64,000 nt of DNA from Takakia lepidozioides. Taxonomy: Eukaryota > Streptophyta > Takakiopsida > Takakiales > Takakiaceae. Each line of letters begins with the position of its first letter. The stretch's first letter is position 1. Made by a program: the position numbers and the translations under genes. The stretch is taken from assembly GCA_030704615.1 (NCBI GenBank), contig CM060734.1, forward strand, positions 17,174,001 through 17,238,000, in the 5' to 3' direction. This document shows, one piece after another, positions 1-11,640 of the stretch. The notes beneath the pieces are model-generated. The model ran no database searches, was not told the DNA's origin, and worked only from the letters and a program-made list of their open reading frames with translations.

Positions 1-609
1 CATAACGGTCCCCCCCCTTGATCTCCCAAAGAACCCTCCAACGATTTAGAACCAGCGGAATTCCCTTTGGTAGTTGGCAGTCCGGAACAGCTCCCCACTC
101 TTTGGTCGCTTTCCGGCTCGCTCGCTTACTCACTAGTTTTTGGTCACCGACGGGCTTGCACCGTTCTCGGGGTTACTACTCCCTATATATACTTCTGTAG
201 CTGTCCGCGAGGGTTTCACAAACATCCATGCCATTTTATGGCGAACCACCACGAACACCCTCGACTCCCGGTGATGAGTCGCGGTGAGTCTTGGCCCACT
301 CACCACGGCCCCTATGGACCGTGATGAGTCCCAAGACTCCCCACGATTCCCACCACGAGGTCTCCGCCCCAGGGTGAGTCCTATGCCACCCCCACTAAGT
401 CCCGCTAAGCTACCACCACCCCTTGTGGAGCCACCCCCACCGCAACCCGGTGTGTGGGGCTCCACCTAGTGAGCACCTCCGCCTCCTTGAGTGCTTTGGG
501 CACTCAAGGGTGCTTCAGCCCCCCATACCTATCGCTGCCACTGCCCCCACCACAGGGGCAACCCCTCTTGTGTCCCAACCCCCTGCCCTCAAGGCAAAGG
601 GCCGCGACA
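1..609 (-). repeat. Chromovirus LTR, clipped by window edge
   Basis: This is the reverse-oriented long terminal repeat of a Ty3/gypsy chromovirus. It matches the LTRs at 16484-17212, 23659-24377 and 26607-27313, and its inner edge is the shared terminus CCGCGACA at 602-609. The other terminus lies left of the window. A TATA-like run (ctatatatac, about 183-192) reads as a TATA box on the minus strand. Overlapping ORFs of 60-110 codons in it recur in every LTR copy and look non-coding. Confidence 0.85.
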
Positions 610-1509
610 CACACCCCTACCAACAGGGAGTCGATGTCCTCATCGGCTTGTACATTTTGTGGAAACAAACATCCAAGTTGTGGCGTCCCACATCAAGGAG
701 TTTGTTTCCGTACCATGGAGTCCCATGACAAAGAACCAAACCCCACACTTGACTCTACTCTCCACTAGCTAGTTCGGCCGACTTCCTCCAAGTCCCGGCC
801 AAGGGTGGAGCCTCTCAAGCTCCTCCCAGTGCACTCTTCTTGGCCTACTTCAAGGCCAAGGAACGATCCTCCCCGAGGATCGAATCGCCTTACTGCAACA
901 ACATTGCTTGCGACCGCTCATGATGCCGCTTTTGGCATCACATTGAGCAAGGGTTCACCTCGAACCCTCTTTGACTAGGAAGATAACCTTGAACCAACCG
1001 CGCGCCCCAATCACTACAATTGGGTCCGCCTTGGAATGCTGGCCTGAGGTACGGGAACACGCCAAAGCCGCCTTCGTCCCGAGGCTACACGATTATAGTA
1101 CGTGAACGGAAGCATGTAGCTTCCGCGTTAGCCCGCACTACAAAGCAACCCCCTCGGTAGCGCAGTTATAGTATGCGCACGCGCCAGGTGCGCACTAGCA
1201 CGTGAACTCCTAAAGAAGGCGCAAGTTTCCTTGCCCCTTTGGATGGAAGTCACCCAATTTTGGCATTGCGCAAACACACGATTAACCCAATTTACCTCTC
1301 CCACTTTTGTAAGCTAGCTTGCATTCTACACACTAGCCAACCACACCATGCAACACCATTCCAAACAAAATAAGACGCACAATATTTGGAACCCATTTCC
1401 TTTATAACAAATTTTTGTACAATACAAGTTTTTGCAATCGGATTCCTAAGCTAGCTAAGTCGGGCTAAGCATGCATTTCCTCCCCCACGCTCCAAGGTTG
1501 ATGTCCCCA
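610..1509 (-). other. Chromovirus 3' untranslated region
   Basis: This non-coding stretch lies between the chromodomain stop codon and the 3' LTR of the minus-strand element. The same sequence lies at 17213-18082, and in two oppositely oriented pieces at 25655-26606. The bases next to the LTR (cacacccctacc) are, on the minus strand, a purine-rich run suited to a polypurine tract. No coding potential is seen. Confidence 0.75.
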
Positions 1510-2370
1510 TCAACGCTTCTTCCGTTTTTGAGGTCGCCCTTCGAAAACTGCAACCGCCTCGGATGCGTTTCCCATTTCTAAGGCACGCACCCAAGATGCC
1601 TCCACATGATGATAGCCCTTCCATTTGACGAGATACTCCGTTTCTCGGTTCTTGAACCTCCTCGACTTAAGTATTGCCTCCACCTCATACTGAGGTTCAT
1701 TTTCATGATCCAACAGCACAGGTGGCGGACGCAACACTTGATGCCGATTCGGACACGCTTCATCTTTGAAGTAAGGCTTCAAAAGGGAGACGTGGAATAC
1801 TGGATGCACCTTGTTGTTTGCCGGCAGCTCCAATTCATACACATCCTCATTCATAACCTTCCGGATGCGAAATGGTCCCGCATATGGAGGTATGAACTTT
1901 GGACTCACTTCCGGAGGTAGTCGGAAATTCTTGATGTTCAACCAGACCTCCGTGCCTGCCTCAAACTTCACTTCCCTCCGCTTCCGATTCGCCTGCCTTT
2001 CATACCGTTTCCTAGCTTTGGCAATGTTGTACTTTGCGAGCTTCAACAAACGCTCGCGTTCTTCCAGTACCGCCGCTACTGCCTGGGCGGCCCAACTTGT
2101 CGGCACCAGAGGTGCTTTTCCATAGACCAATACGAAAGGGGAAACTCCCGTTGCGGAGTGTTCTGTGTTATTATAACAGAACTCTGCCGCGTCTAAGTGT
2201 TCCACCCAATCTGTTTGGTCTGCCGACACGTAATTCCGCAAGATCTGCTTCACTACGGAATTCACTCTTTCCGTTTGGCCGTCGGTCGTAGGTAGGAAGG
2301 CGGTGCTCATCTTCAGCCTCGTCCCCATCTTCTTCCAAAGTGCCCTCCAAAATTTACTCGTAAACTTTGG
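1510..2370 (-). pseudogene. Integrase C-terminus with chromodomain (5'-truncated)
   Basis: This is the 3' part of a chromovirus Pol: the end of the integrase catalytic core, the integrase C-terminal domain and a chromodomain. The catalytic Glu region reads TDGQTERVNSVVKQ. The chromodomain is recognised by YEVEAILKSRR and YLVKWKGY near the end, followed by a basic tail ending QKRKKR. Chromodomains of this kind steer integration to marked chromatin (family knowledge). The frame is open from 2370 to 1510 but lacks everything upstream of the core's second Asp. At 2370 the sequence switches abruptly into LTR sequence of the opposite orientation. The missing upstream part is matched almost exactly by the plus-strand fragment that ends at 6249. 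Confidence 0.9.
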
Positions 2371-2512
2371 GAGATCAAGGGGGGGACCGTTATGTCCCGG
2401 TGAGCACCCGAAGCTCCAAGTTGGCCCAGCGGCCAGGTTGGGAGTTAGGCGCGCGCATCAAGCGAGTAACTATGACTTGAGGGGGGAGCTTACCGAAGTG
2501 AGGTGCGTGACA
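2371..2512 (+). repeat. Truncated 5' LTR end of plus-strand chromovirus
   Basis: About 140 bp of LTR in plus orientation, ending at the shared terminus GTGCGTGACA. It corresponds to the last part of the LTRs at 23659-24377 and 16484-17212. The first 30 bp closely match the reverse complement of window positions 1-43, so this piece and the minus-strand LTR at 1-609 belong to the same subfamily. Confidence 0.8.
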
Positions 2513-2514
2513 CT

Positions 2515-2526
2515 TGGTATCAGAGC
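2515..2526 (+). promoter_or_regulatory. Primer-binding site for initiator Met tRNA
   Basis: TGGTATCAGAGC, two bases after the LTR end, is the standard plant tRNA-iMet primer-binding sequence. It primes minus-strand DNA synthesis in Ty3/gypsy and Copia elements. Confidence 0.9.
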
Positions 2527-2567
2527 TTAGAGTTCAGTACGCGATCGTCCTTGGGATTGGCCTCATC

Positions 2568-5500
2568 ATGGGGTCGGGCAAGCCAAAGCGAAAGCAGAAC
2601 GGCCCAAAAGATGATGATCCTGATGAGCCCGATGGGGGCGACGTGTCACCGAGGCGGCCGTTTGAGGAAGCGATGCATGTTTCCGAAAACGAGGCCGCTT
2701 AAGAGCGGGAGGAATCTGAGGAGTCGGAGCATGAGGAATCCTTGAGAGCTCCGACCGACCAACAGATGCCTCCCATGCCGGCAGCCTTTTGGGAAGGGTT
2801 ATTGGCGCAATTTGGCGGGACGTTGAAAGACGTGTTGAAGGCAGCTAATACCACTTCCACTAAGGTAAAGTTTAAGGTGAAGCCAAAGGAACCCGGCACC
2901 TTCGAGGGTGTCCGAAATCGGAAGGCACTCAACACCTGGCTCTTGGAGCTGGAGCAGTACTTCCGGGCGGCCAAGTTGAGTGACGAGGATCGGGTGGAAG
3001 TGGCTCCCACCTATTTGAGGGGCTATGCTCAACAATGGTGGCAGAAACACCTTCACGACCGAGGTCCAAGCCCGGAAACCTTGAACTGGAGTGGGTTCAA
3101 GGAATTGATGAAGAGGCAGTTTGTGCCCCTCAACGCGTCCTGGCTCGCCCGGGACAAGATGAGGAATTTGAAGCAAACATATGACATTTGGGGATATGTC
3201 CAGGCTTTCAATGTGTTGTTGCTCGAAGTCGCGGACATGGCAGAACCAGAAATGGTCTTCAACTTTGTAGCGGGACTGGCCCCATGGGCCAAGCGGAAGT
3301 TGGAGGAGAAGCCACCTAAGACTTTGAACGAGGCAATTGAGAGGGCTGAATGTTTCTCGGACGTCCCTAAGGGTGAAAGACAAGGCCGTACGGAGCTGAA
3401 CCACAAGAAGACCCGGCGGGAAGGTGACTCCTTCCGACCGGAAAAGAAGTGGGATAGGCCACGCGGCGATAATGGCACGTGGAAATCGAAGGGAGGGCCT
3501 TCACAAGTCAAGGCGACACCCGGTGCTTCAAAAGAAAAAGCGGGTGGAGCGGCTTATGGCGGACAGAAGGCGACCTTTGATAGAGTGTGTTTCAATTGCG
3601 GGGAGCCCGGGCACATGGCCAAGAAGTGCACGAAGCCTCGGCAATTGAACATGACTCGGGCGACCACAGAGCTGTCGGAAGATACCATCAGTCGCTTGGT
3701 GGAAGCGGTGGTCGCCAGGACTTGCAAGGTAGGCAAATTTTCTTGTGAGTTGTATCAGGAAACTGGCGCCTTACGTAAAGGGAGTCAGTTATTGTTCGTG
3801 GATGGGATAATATCCGGAACTAACGTGTCGTTGTTGGTGGACACAGGAGCGTCGCACTCCTTCATGACACCGGCAACAACACAAAAGCTGGGACTCCCGA
3901 CAAGTGACGTGGGGGCCTCTATTGAGATGCGTTCTGCCAAAGGAGAACCGCAATTGGCGACAAGGTTGGCGTTTGATGTTCCTCTTCAACTGGGGAGTTG
4001 GGAAGGACGTGAGAACTTCACCATCTGCGAGATCGATGGAGTGGATCTCATTTTGGGGATGACCTTTTTGAGCAAATCCGGAGCGGTCATAGATGGCTGC
4101 AAGAGAGTAGTTACGCTGCCATGTGGGAATGGTGGCGAGGTCTTACGAGTGTCAGAAACGCCCAAACCCGTGGGAAGGCGAATAAACCTCATGTAAGCAA
4201 GGGAGTGGGCCGTGGAGGAGGCACACGAGCCCCAGTTTTTGCTCTATATTAGAGAAGTGAAGGGAGAAGGCGATGGGGAGCCGAGCCCAGATTGGATCAA
4301 GGGGATTTTGGAGAAATACCAGGATGTGATGCCGGAGGATTTACCAAGCGGCTTGCCACCGCGAAGAGGAGTTGACCACAAGATTGAGGTGATACCGGGA
4401 TCGGAACCGCCTGCCAAGGCGCCCTACCGGTTGAGCCACAGAGAGTTGGTCGAGCTGAAGACTCAGCTCAAAGATCTAATGTCAAAGGGGTACATCCGGC
4501 CGAGTAAGTCACCTTACGGAGCCCCGGTGCTATTCGCAGACAAGAAGGATGGGACGTTGCGGATGTGTGTCGATTACAGGGCTTTGAATAAGGTGACTAT
4601 AAAAAACCGGCATCCTTTGCCAAGGATCGACGACCTTTTCGATCGGTTGGCAGGAGCAAAGTATTTCAGCCGGATCGATCTATGCTCCGGCTATCATCAA
4701 ATTCGAGTGGCGGAAAGAGATGAGGAGAAGACCGCGTGCAGGACAAGGTATGGTTCATATGAGTTCTTGGTGATGCCTTTTGGACTCACCAATGCTCCCG
4801 CAACCTTTAGCACGCTGATGAACAGCCTTTTCCAGGAGTGGTTGGATGACTTTTTGATCGTGTACATCGACGACATCTTGGTGTATTCGAAAACAAAGGA
4901 GGAGCACCTGGAGCACCTCAAAAGGGTGTTCCAGAAATTGCGGGAAGGGAAGCTGTATGCCAAAGCTTCAAAGTGCGAATTCGGGGTCACAAAAGTGGAG
5001 TTCCTGGGGCATGTGATTACACAGGATGAGATCAGAATGGATGACAGGAAGGTGAGGGCAATCTTGGACTGGGAGCCTCCGACTTCGGTCCCGGGAGTGC
5101 GATCCTTCCTAGGACTCGCCTCCTACTACCGGAAGTATGTGAGAAATTTTGCCAAGATCGCGGGGCCGCTGTTAGACCTTCTGTGTAAATCCAAAGTCTG
5201 GGCATGGAACACCTTTTGTGGCCAAGCTTTTGCTGAATTGAAGCAGCGGATGGCGGAAGCTCCAGTCTTGAAAATCCCAGAGTTCGATCGTCCGTTCGAG
5301 ATTCATACAGATGCGTCGGACTTCGCGATTGGGGGTGTACTGATGCAAGATGGATGCCCAGTGGCTTACGAAAGTAAGAAACTGAATGAAGTGGAGCGAC
5401 GGTGGCCGAGGCACGAGAAAGAGATGAAGGCGGTGGTGCACTGTCTTGAGCTTTGGCGCCACTATGTTGGTTCCAACCCAGTGAAGGTGTTCACGGACAA

Positions 5501-6249
5501 TGTCACGGTGAAGTATTTTGCCACGCAGCCCAAGTTGTCTCCAAAACAACTTAGGTGGCAAGATACTTTGGCGGTGTTCGACGTGGATATCCAGTACAAA
5601 CCGGGACGGGACAACATGGTGGCCGATGCCTTAAGTAGAAAGCAACAACTTTTGTTGGTGTATAGGGGCGAGACGACGCTCCAAAGGAAGATCCGGAAGG
5701 CTTGCCGGAAGGATGAGCTGGCGAAGTCCGTGATGCAGGACTTGAGGATGGGGGTTAAATCGCAATTCCACTTGCAAAATGGACTGCTCCGGTATAAGCA
5801 AAAGCGTCTCTACGTGCCGAAGGGAGGGATCAGAGATAGCCTCTTGAGATAATGCCATGATAGCCCGCTTGCGGGCCACAGCGGAGCCAAGCGCACTGCG
5901 GCACTCTTGAAGAAAGAGTATTTCTGGCCCAAACTGAGGGAGGAGGCAGAGGAGTATGTCAAGACATGCACCACATGCCAACAAAACCGGAGCGAGTACA
6001 AAAAGCAAGCGGGGCTGTTGCAACCCTTGCCGATTCCAGAGGGGACTTGGGAAAGCGTCTCGATGGATTTCATGACTGCTATGCCGTTGTCAAAAGGATT
6101 CGATGCAATCATGGTGGTGGTGGATAGGTTCAGTAAAATGGGCCATTTCATCCCCACCAAGGAGACGGCAACGGCACAGGAAACAGGGCGACTTTACTTC
6201 GCCCACGTCTTAAAGCATCATGGAGTCCCGAAGGATATTGTCTCGGACC
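2568..6249 (+). pseudogene. Chromovirus Gag-Pol polyprotein, 3'-truncated
   Basis: One frame starts at ATG 2568 and carries, in order: Gag; a CCHC zinc knuckle (CFNCGEPGHMAKKC, about 3590-3632); an aspartic protease (LLVDTGASHS, about 3832); reverse transcriptase with YIDD (about 4864); RNase H ([11 protein letters not shown], about 5305); an integrase HHCC finger (about 5855-5985); and the start of the integrase core (SMDFMTAMP). Stops interrupt it at 2700, 4194 and 5850. At 2700 the other copy (23471-23469) has CAA where this one has TAA. The reading frame is otherwise maintained, so the element is fairly young. It ends abruptly after IVSD at 6249 and continues as unrelated foldback sequence. 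Single-frame Gag-Pol is usual for plant chromoviruses. Confidence 0.92.
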
Positions 6250-7600
6250 TCAATGCAAGTGTCTTCTACATGCCCTCTTACACGTTTTTGAGAAGTATGA
6301 CATCAATCTAAAAGGGTGAACCAATCGTCCCCCTACCAAATGATTTTAAATTGATTTGAAACTTTGCAAGTGTCTTGTACATGCCCTCTTACAAGTCTTT
6401 CACAAGTTTCAAATCAATCTAAAATGGTTAAAAGGGTGAATCAATCATGAACATATCAAATGATTTTGGAGTGCTTTAAAGCTTTGCAAGTGTCTTTCAC
6501 ATACCATTTTAAAGGTACCGGACAAGTATGAGGTTAGTAAAATATGGTTGAAAGGGTGAACCAATTGTTCCCCTATCAAATGATTTTACATTGCTTTGAA
6601 GCTTTGCAAGTGTCAGCCACATGCTCTCCTACAAGTGTCGGACAAGTATGACGTGAATAAATGGTTGAAAGGGTGAACCAATCATTCCGCTATCAAATGA
6701 TTTTATATTGCTTTGGATGTCATCGCTTTGGTAATTCTAGCCCCCCAATGGCCCATTGTAACCCTTGAATTACAATTCAAAATGCAATTCAAGCCCTTAA
6801 AATTGGTACTGCCAGTCCCTTTTGGAGCAATAAAATATCATTTCATCGGGGAAGTTTCCGTTCACCCTTTCATCCAATTTTGAATTGAACTGCATTTTTA
6901 CTAAATAAAATGATTTAGAGGGCATAGGATTGTGGGGCGCAATGAGTGTGGGGCGCAATGATTTCGTTTTTGGCTTGATTTTGTTCTGTGAGTTGAACCC
7001 TCACACCACCACATCATTGCCAAAAAATGTACCAAAGAAAAATGTTTGGAAAAAAACGTTCATCCTTTGCTCTATGCTCACTATTGCAGAACTCTCTATG
7101 AATAGTGCATGAAGTTGAAGATAACTTCACCTTGGAGTGCAAATGAGGGAATAAAATGTGTTTTGGATGCAGACGATGTCTGTTCATGGTGATATTTTGC
7201 ATGCAACTCTTCATGTTGTTATCAAGCATATGGCTTCAGAATGGAATTAAAAACAATTCATGTGTAGGCGAAAGGTTGTTTCTCATTATGAATTTGAATA
7301 ACCAATTCAAACAACTTTGTTGAAGTTCAACTTTGGTCCATATGTGCTTAAGTACGTACAAATCACGTACACAAAGTTGCAAGCGAAGAAATAATCATTT
7401 GCCCCCCGAACGACTCGTTAAACCTTTCAACCAATTTTCAATCATGAATCATTTAATAGGGGAACTATTGGTTCACCCTTAGAACCATTTTAGATTGATC
7501 TCATACTTGTCCGATAACTTAAAGAGGGCATGTACAACACACTCCCAAAGTTTCAAATCAATCTAAAATCATTTGGCAGGTGAACGATTGGTTCACCCAT
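6250..7600. mobile_element. Foldback-type element with subrepeats in its arms
   Basis: The left arm (6250-6720) holds four diverged direct repeats of 117-120 bp. The motif GGGTGAACCAAT recurs at 6314, 6434, 6554 and 6671, together with CAAGTGTC and CATGC. The right arm (about 7412-7598) holds the same units in reverse complement. The 690-bp middle (6720-7412) is AT-rich with no convincing gene. Inverted arms built from tandem subrepeats are typical of Foldback DNA transposons. It adjoins the broken integrase end at 6249, but the missing integrase part is not on its right side. Confidence 0.6.
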
Positions 7601-7768
7601 TGACCCGGTGTACACTGTCACTCTTCAAGATTCGTGGGTGTGGTGCTTGATTATCCCATATGATGGACCCAGGTGCCATGGCCAAGTAACAAACCATTAA
7701 AACATTATGGTACGAGACAAACACAATTGAAAACAACATTTATTCAAACATGATGTACAGTCAGAGGT

Positions 7769-8059
7769 CTACAAGTTTTCCATCCTCCAGCAATTTTTGG
7801 GCTCAGGCCAATTGAATAGCCCCGTCATGAAACGCTTCACAACATTTTTTAGTTTGTACCGCAACTCTACTGTGTCTACACACAAATTTTCCAGAGCGGA
7901 AGCAAAACAGGTTCCAGTAGACATATCGTTGAACAGACTTGCATCGAACGTGTTACCCCCATTTATTGCTTGGGCTATCTTTCCAATTGCAAAGGTCTCT
8001 GATGGCACGGTTAGAGGGGGCCTACGAGGTGTGCCATCTGACTGGTTGTTGGCACACCC
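7769..8059 (-). pseudogene. Unrecognised gene 3' end, cut by an LTR
   Basis: An open minus-strand frame runs from the LTR junction near 8059 to a stop at 7769, about 95 residues. It contains SETFAIGKIAQAINGG and ends FNWPEPKNCWRMENL. No ATG is needed, because the frame is already open at the junction. An AATAAA signal on the minus strand (TTTATT at 7739-7744) lies just beyond the stop, as expected for a real gene end. I do not recognise the family; it could be the last exon of a host gene or of a DNA transposon. Composition and codon use look coding, but the piece is short. Confidence 0.35.
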
Positions 8060-8629
8060 AACAATTTAGAACCAGCGGAATTCCCTTTGGTAGTTGGCAG
8101 TCCGGAACAGCTCCCCACTCTTTGGTCGCTTTTCCGGATCGCTCGCTTACTCACTAGCTTTTGGTCACCAACGGGCTTGCACCGTTCTCGGGGTTACTAT
8201 TCCCTATATATACTTCTGTAGCTGTCCGCGGGGGTTTCACAAACAACCATGCCATTTTATGGCGAACCACCACGAACACCCTCGACTCCCGGTGATGAGT
8301 CGCGGTGAGTCTTGGCCCACTCATCACGGCCCCTATGGACCGTGATGAGTCCCAAGACTCCCCACGACTCCCACCACGAGGTCTCCGCCCCAGGGTGAGT
8401 CATATGCTACCCCCACTAAGTCCCGCTAAGCTACCACCACCCCTTGTGGAGCCACCCCCACCGCAACCCGGTGTGCGGGGCTCCACCTAGTGAGCGCCTC
8501 CGCTCCTTGAGTGCTTTGGGCATTCAAGGGTGCTTCAGCCCCCCATACCTATCGCTGCCACTGCCCCCACAACAGGGGCAGCCCCTCTTGTGTCCCGACC
8601 CCCTGCCCTCAAGGCAAAGGGCCGCGACA
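8060..8629 (-). repeat. Chromovirus LTR fragment (reverse orientation)
   Basis: It is nearly identical to window positions 41-609. The outer terminus CCGCGACA ends at 8629, and the other end is clipped near 8060. It abuts the methyltransferase retroelement directly, so its outer LTR edge marks an insertion or recombination point inside that element. Confidence 0.85.
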
Positions 8630-8634
8630 TGTAT

Positions 8635-10084
8635 GGTATGGCGGAGTTGCCTGCCATGGTTGCTCAGACTCCATTGTGGGGCACGAGCAAGGATTTGCAG
8701 CGGGTTGCTAATCGACGGGTACAACAGGCCTGGGTGGAGGCTTTTGTACCATCCGGAGAGGAGGAGAGTGCGGGGATTGTACCAGGACCACCTCAGTTGT
8801 CACCATTGGATACCACACCTTTTGTGTGGCAGTATCCGAATGAAGGCATTTGTCTTCTGGACTTGTTTGGCGGGATCAGCACCGGATTGGTTGTTGTGTT
8901 ACAGGCAGGTATACGAGTTCGGCGTTACCTGTATGTGGAGAGGGATGAGACTGCACGACGCGTTTCACTTCGCCATGTTGCTCAATTGGTGCAGCAGTAC
9001 CGTGAGTTGTTGCCGGTGTCTGCAGTTCGTGGATATCAGCAGGCCTTGCCATTAGACATTTTGTTGCTGGGGGCGCAGGACTTGGAGCGGGTTGGCTCCA
9101 TTGATCTGGTAGTGGCAAGTTGGCCCTGCCAAGGGCATTCATCAGCCAGGCATGACAATGGATTGCGAGACTCGAGGTCGGGTCTGTTTTGGGAGATGGT
9201 GCGGGTTTTGCGCCACTTGCAGCTTTATCAAGCTGTATCTCCAGCATACATCTTAGAGAATGTGCCACTGATGGGCGATTCTCAGGCCAGGGTGATGGCC
9301 AGTGTGCATCAAGTCCGGTCATGGCTTGGGGCTAGATGCAGCTACAGTGGAGTCACGGGCTCATCGTCCACGGCTATGGTGGACTAACTTGATGCCACCC
9401 GCACTGCTCAAGTGTGCATTTGATGGGGTGTAGCGGCCAGCACACCTCACAGTGGATAGCATTTTGGACACAAGGAGGCAGTCTCAGCGTGTGAGACACG
9501 ATGACCGTTTGCCTTTGGCAGTGGTCAACAAGGTGGGTCAACCACGAGCAACATTACCTACACTGCTCAGCTTCCCAGGATCGCATGCTTTCCGGGATAG
9601 TGGACCTGGCCTCCTGTGGGATGCTCAGTTGCAGCAGTTAGTGGAGCCTAATGCTGACGAGCGTGAGCGAGCAATGGGTTTTACCACTGGTACCACGGCG
9701 GTGCCCTCTCTTTCTGAGGCATCACGTCGTCAGGTGTTGGGGCAAGCAATGGATCTCAATTGCTTGACCTGGATTATCAGCTTGGCTATGGCTGAGCAAC
9801 GCAAAGTGCGGAGTACACTTCCCTCGATGGTTTCTCTGCCTACCGAGATGGTACAGGCAGTGAGTGAGGGCGAGCAAGAGAGGACCACGGGGTGCAGGCA
9901 TCCATGGCACACATGGGAGGTGCTTGAGGTTCAGAGGGAGTTGGAAGCCAGGGCGGCGGTGATGGATGAGGTTGGGGATTTTTCTCGGGTTGAGGAAGTC
10001 CTCGAGGATGAGATGATGGGGCAGGATGAGGCCTTGTCATTGACTGAGCAAGCAGGGAGTACTACTCAAGAGGTTGCAACATAG
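8635..10084 (+). pseudogene. Cytosine-5 DNA methyltransferase domain of retroelement
   Basis: Cytosine-5 methyltransferases transfer a methyl group from S-adenosylmethionine to cytosine in DNA. Motif I (LLDLFGGISTGL, 8854-8889), the catalytic PCQ (9124-9132, in ASWPCQGHS) and ENV of motif VI (9256-9264) lie in one frame. After a one-base shift near 9340 the next frame carries the HRPRLWWTNL region (about 9355-9390), a motif IX-like RATLPTLLSFPG (about 9547) and motif X (GQAMDLNCLTWI, about 9741). Motifs run I to X without the circular permutation of plant DRM enzymes, so DNMT3- or DNMT1-like ancestry is possible; I cannot choose. The catalytic residues are intact, but the frame is broken by the shift and a TAG at 9431, where the copy at 24453 has CAA. 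A C-terminal acidic stretch leads to another TAG at 10082. The domain sits upstream of RT, where Gag or protease would be expected. Confidence 0.88.
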
Positions 10085-11640
10085 CAACCACTGGACGCGT
10101 CCTCTACCTCTAAGCCCACTGGACTTAAGGTTGCAGTTACGGAGGACAATTGGGAGCCTGACATTGGACCCATTGTCACCGGAGGATAGAGACGACGTAT
10201 ACAGCGGTTCCTGAGGGCTTACAGGAATTGCTTTACCTTCAGTTTGAAGGACTTGGGAGCACTGAAGGGTCAAGAGATTTGTATTGAGTTGGCCACTGAC
10301 ACGCTAATCTTTCGGAGACCCTATAGATACAGTGACATGAGAGGTCTTTGATTCAGATGAGGACTCAAGATCTCTGGGAGGCTGGTTTGGTGGAGCTCTC
10401 TGGTGGAGAGTATGCTTCAGCCACAGTGATGTCAGCCAAGAAGGATGTCTATGGCAATTGGATGGAGAGACGTATGTGCGGTGATTACCGGCCTGTAAAT
10501 CGTCAGACCAAGTCCAATAAGTATGCCATGCCAACACCAGAGGAGATCTTTGATGCCATCGGGCATGCTAAGGTCTTTAGCACTTTGGATTTACGATCCG
10601 GATATCACCAATTGTCGATCGAGGAGGCGGACAAGCAGAAGACGACATTCTGGGGGATCAATGAGCACGACAAGGATTGCCTATATCAGTGGCGGTTCTT
10701 ACCATTTGGGCTTAAGAATGCTCCTGCAGAGTTTCAGAGAGTCATGGATAGGATTCTAGCAGGGGTGGACTTTGCTCGGTGCTACATAGATGACATCATC
10801 ATCTTTAGTGCTACGGTGGAGAAGCATGAGAGACATCTTTAGGTGGTATTGGAGCGCTTGAGAGCGCACGGATTGAAGTTGCATCCGGGGAAGTGCAAGT
10901 TTTTCCACAACCAGATTGAGTATCTGGGTCACATGATATATCCTGGAGGATTGGGGGTACAGCAGACTAAGATAGAGGCCATTGCACAAATTCCACGCCC
11001 CACGGATGTGAGCCGAGTTCGAGCTTTCATGGGGTTGGCAAACTATTATAGACGGTTTGTCAAGGGATTTAGTGCCATTGCAAAGGCTCTAACCAAGCTG
11101 ACCAAGGTGGATCAGGAGTGGCAGTAGGAAGATGAGCAGGAACAAGCTTTTCAAGAGCTCAAGGCGAGGTTGACCTCGGCGCCTATCCTGAGACGACCTA
11201 TCAGGGGGCGTCCCTTTCAGCAGCATGCGGATTGGAGCATGTTGGGGCTTGGAGCGGTGTTCACACAGGTGGATGATGAGGGAAGAGAGTTCGTAGTGGC
11301 TTATGCTAGCCGCTCGAACAACGCTGCAGAGGCTAAGTACAACTCATATGAGGGAGAGTGCTTAGCTGCAGTGTGGGCCGTGACACACTTCAGGTGCTAT
11401 CTATACGACAATCTTTTCACCCTTGTCACGGATCACCAGCCACTCAAGTGGTTGATGGAGTCAGACAAGCTTACGGGGAAGCTTGCACGGTGGGCACTCA
11501 TACTCCAGGAGTATGACTTTCAGGTTGTGCATTGACCGGGTTTGGTCAATCGGGATGCGGATGGATTGAGTCGCAATCCATGCACGAGCCAGCAGGATGA
11601 CACTGGAGTTCGGTGGCATGGTGAGACGGACAAGGAGATG
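10085..11640 (+). pseudogene. Reverse transcriptase and RNase H of the methyltransferase retroelement
   Basis: The RT leader (QRFLRAYRNCFTFSLKD, from about 10203) ends in the motif RRPYRYSD. After a frameshift near 10335 come RT motifs: [21 protein letters not shown] and the catalytic YIDD (10783-10794). The connection region follows (GLKLHPGKCKFF, MGLANYYRRFV). RNase H is seen as QHADWSMLGLGAV, with VTDHQPLKWL downstream. In-frame stops lie at 10187, 10840, 11125 and 11533. A Gag-like or protease segment is not visible between the methyltransferase and RT. The protein is clearly distinct from the chromovirus Pol in this window. Confidence 0.9.

Noticed and set aside
290-360. Hammerhead ribozyme in the LTR (GTGATGAGTCCCAAGACTCC)
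   Set aside because: The CTGATGA core lacks its first C and no GAAA box with the right stems follows.
133-772. Overlapping ORFs of 60-110 codons in the LTR, Pro/Arg-rich
   Set aside because: They recur in every LTR copy in several frames with different stops, so they follow from GC-rich LTR sequence, not protein coding.
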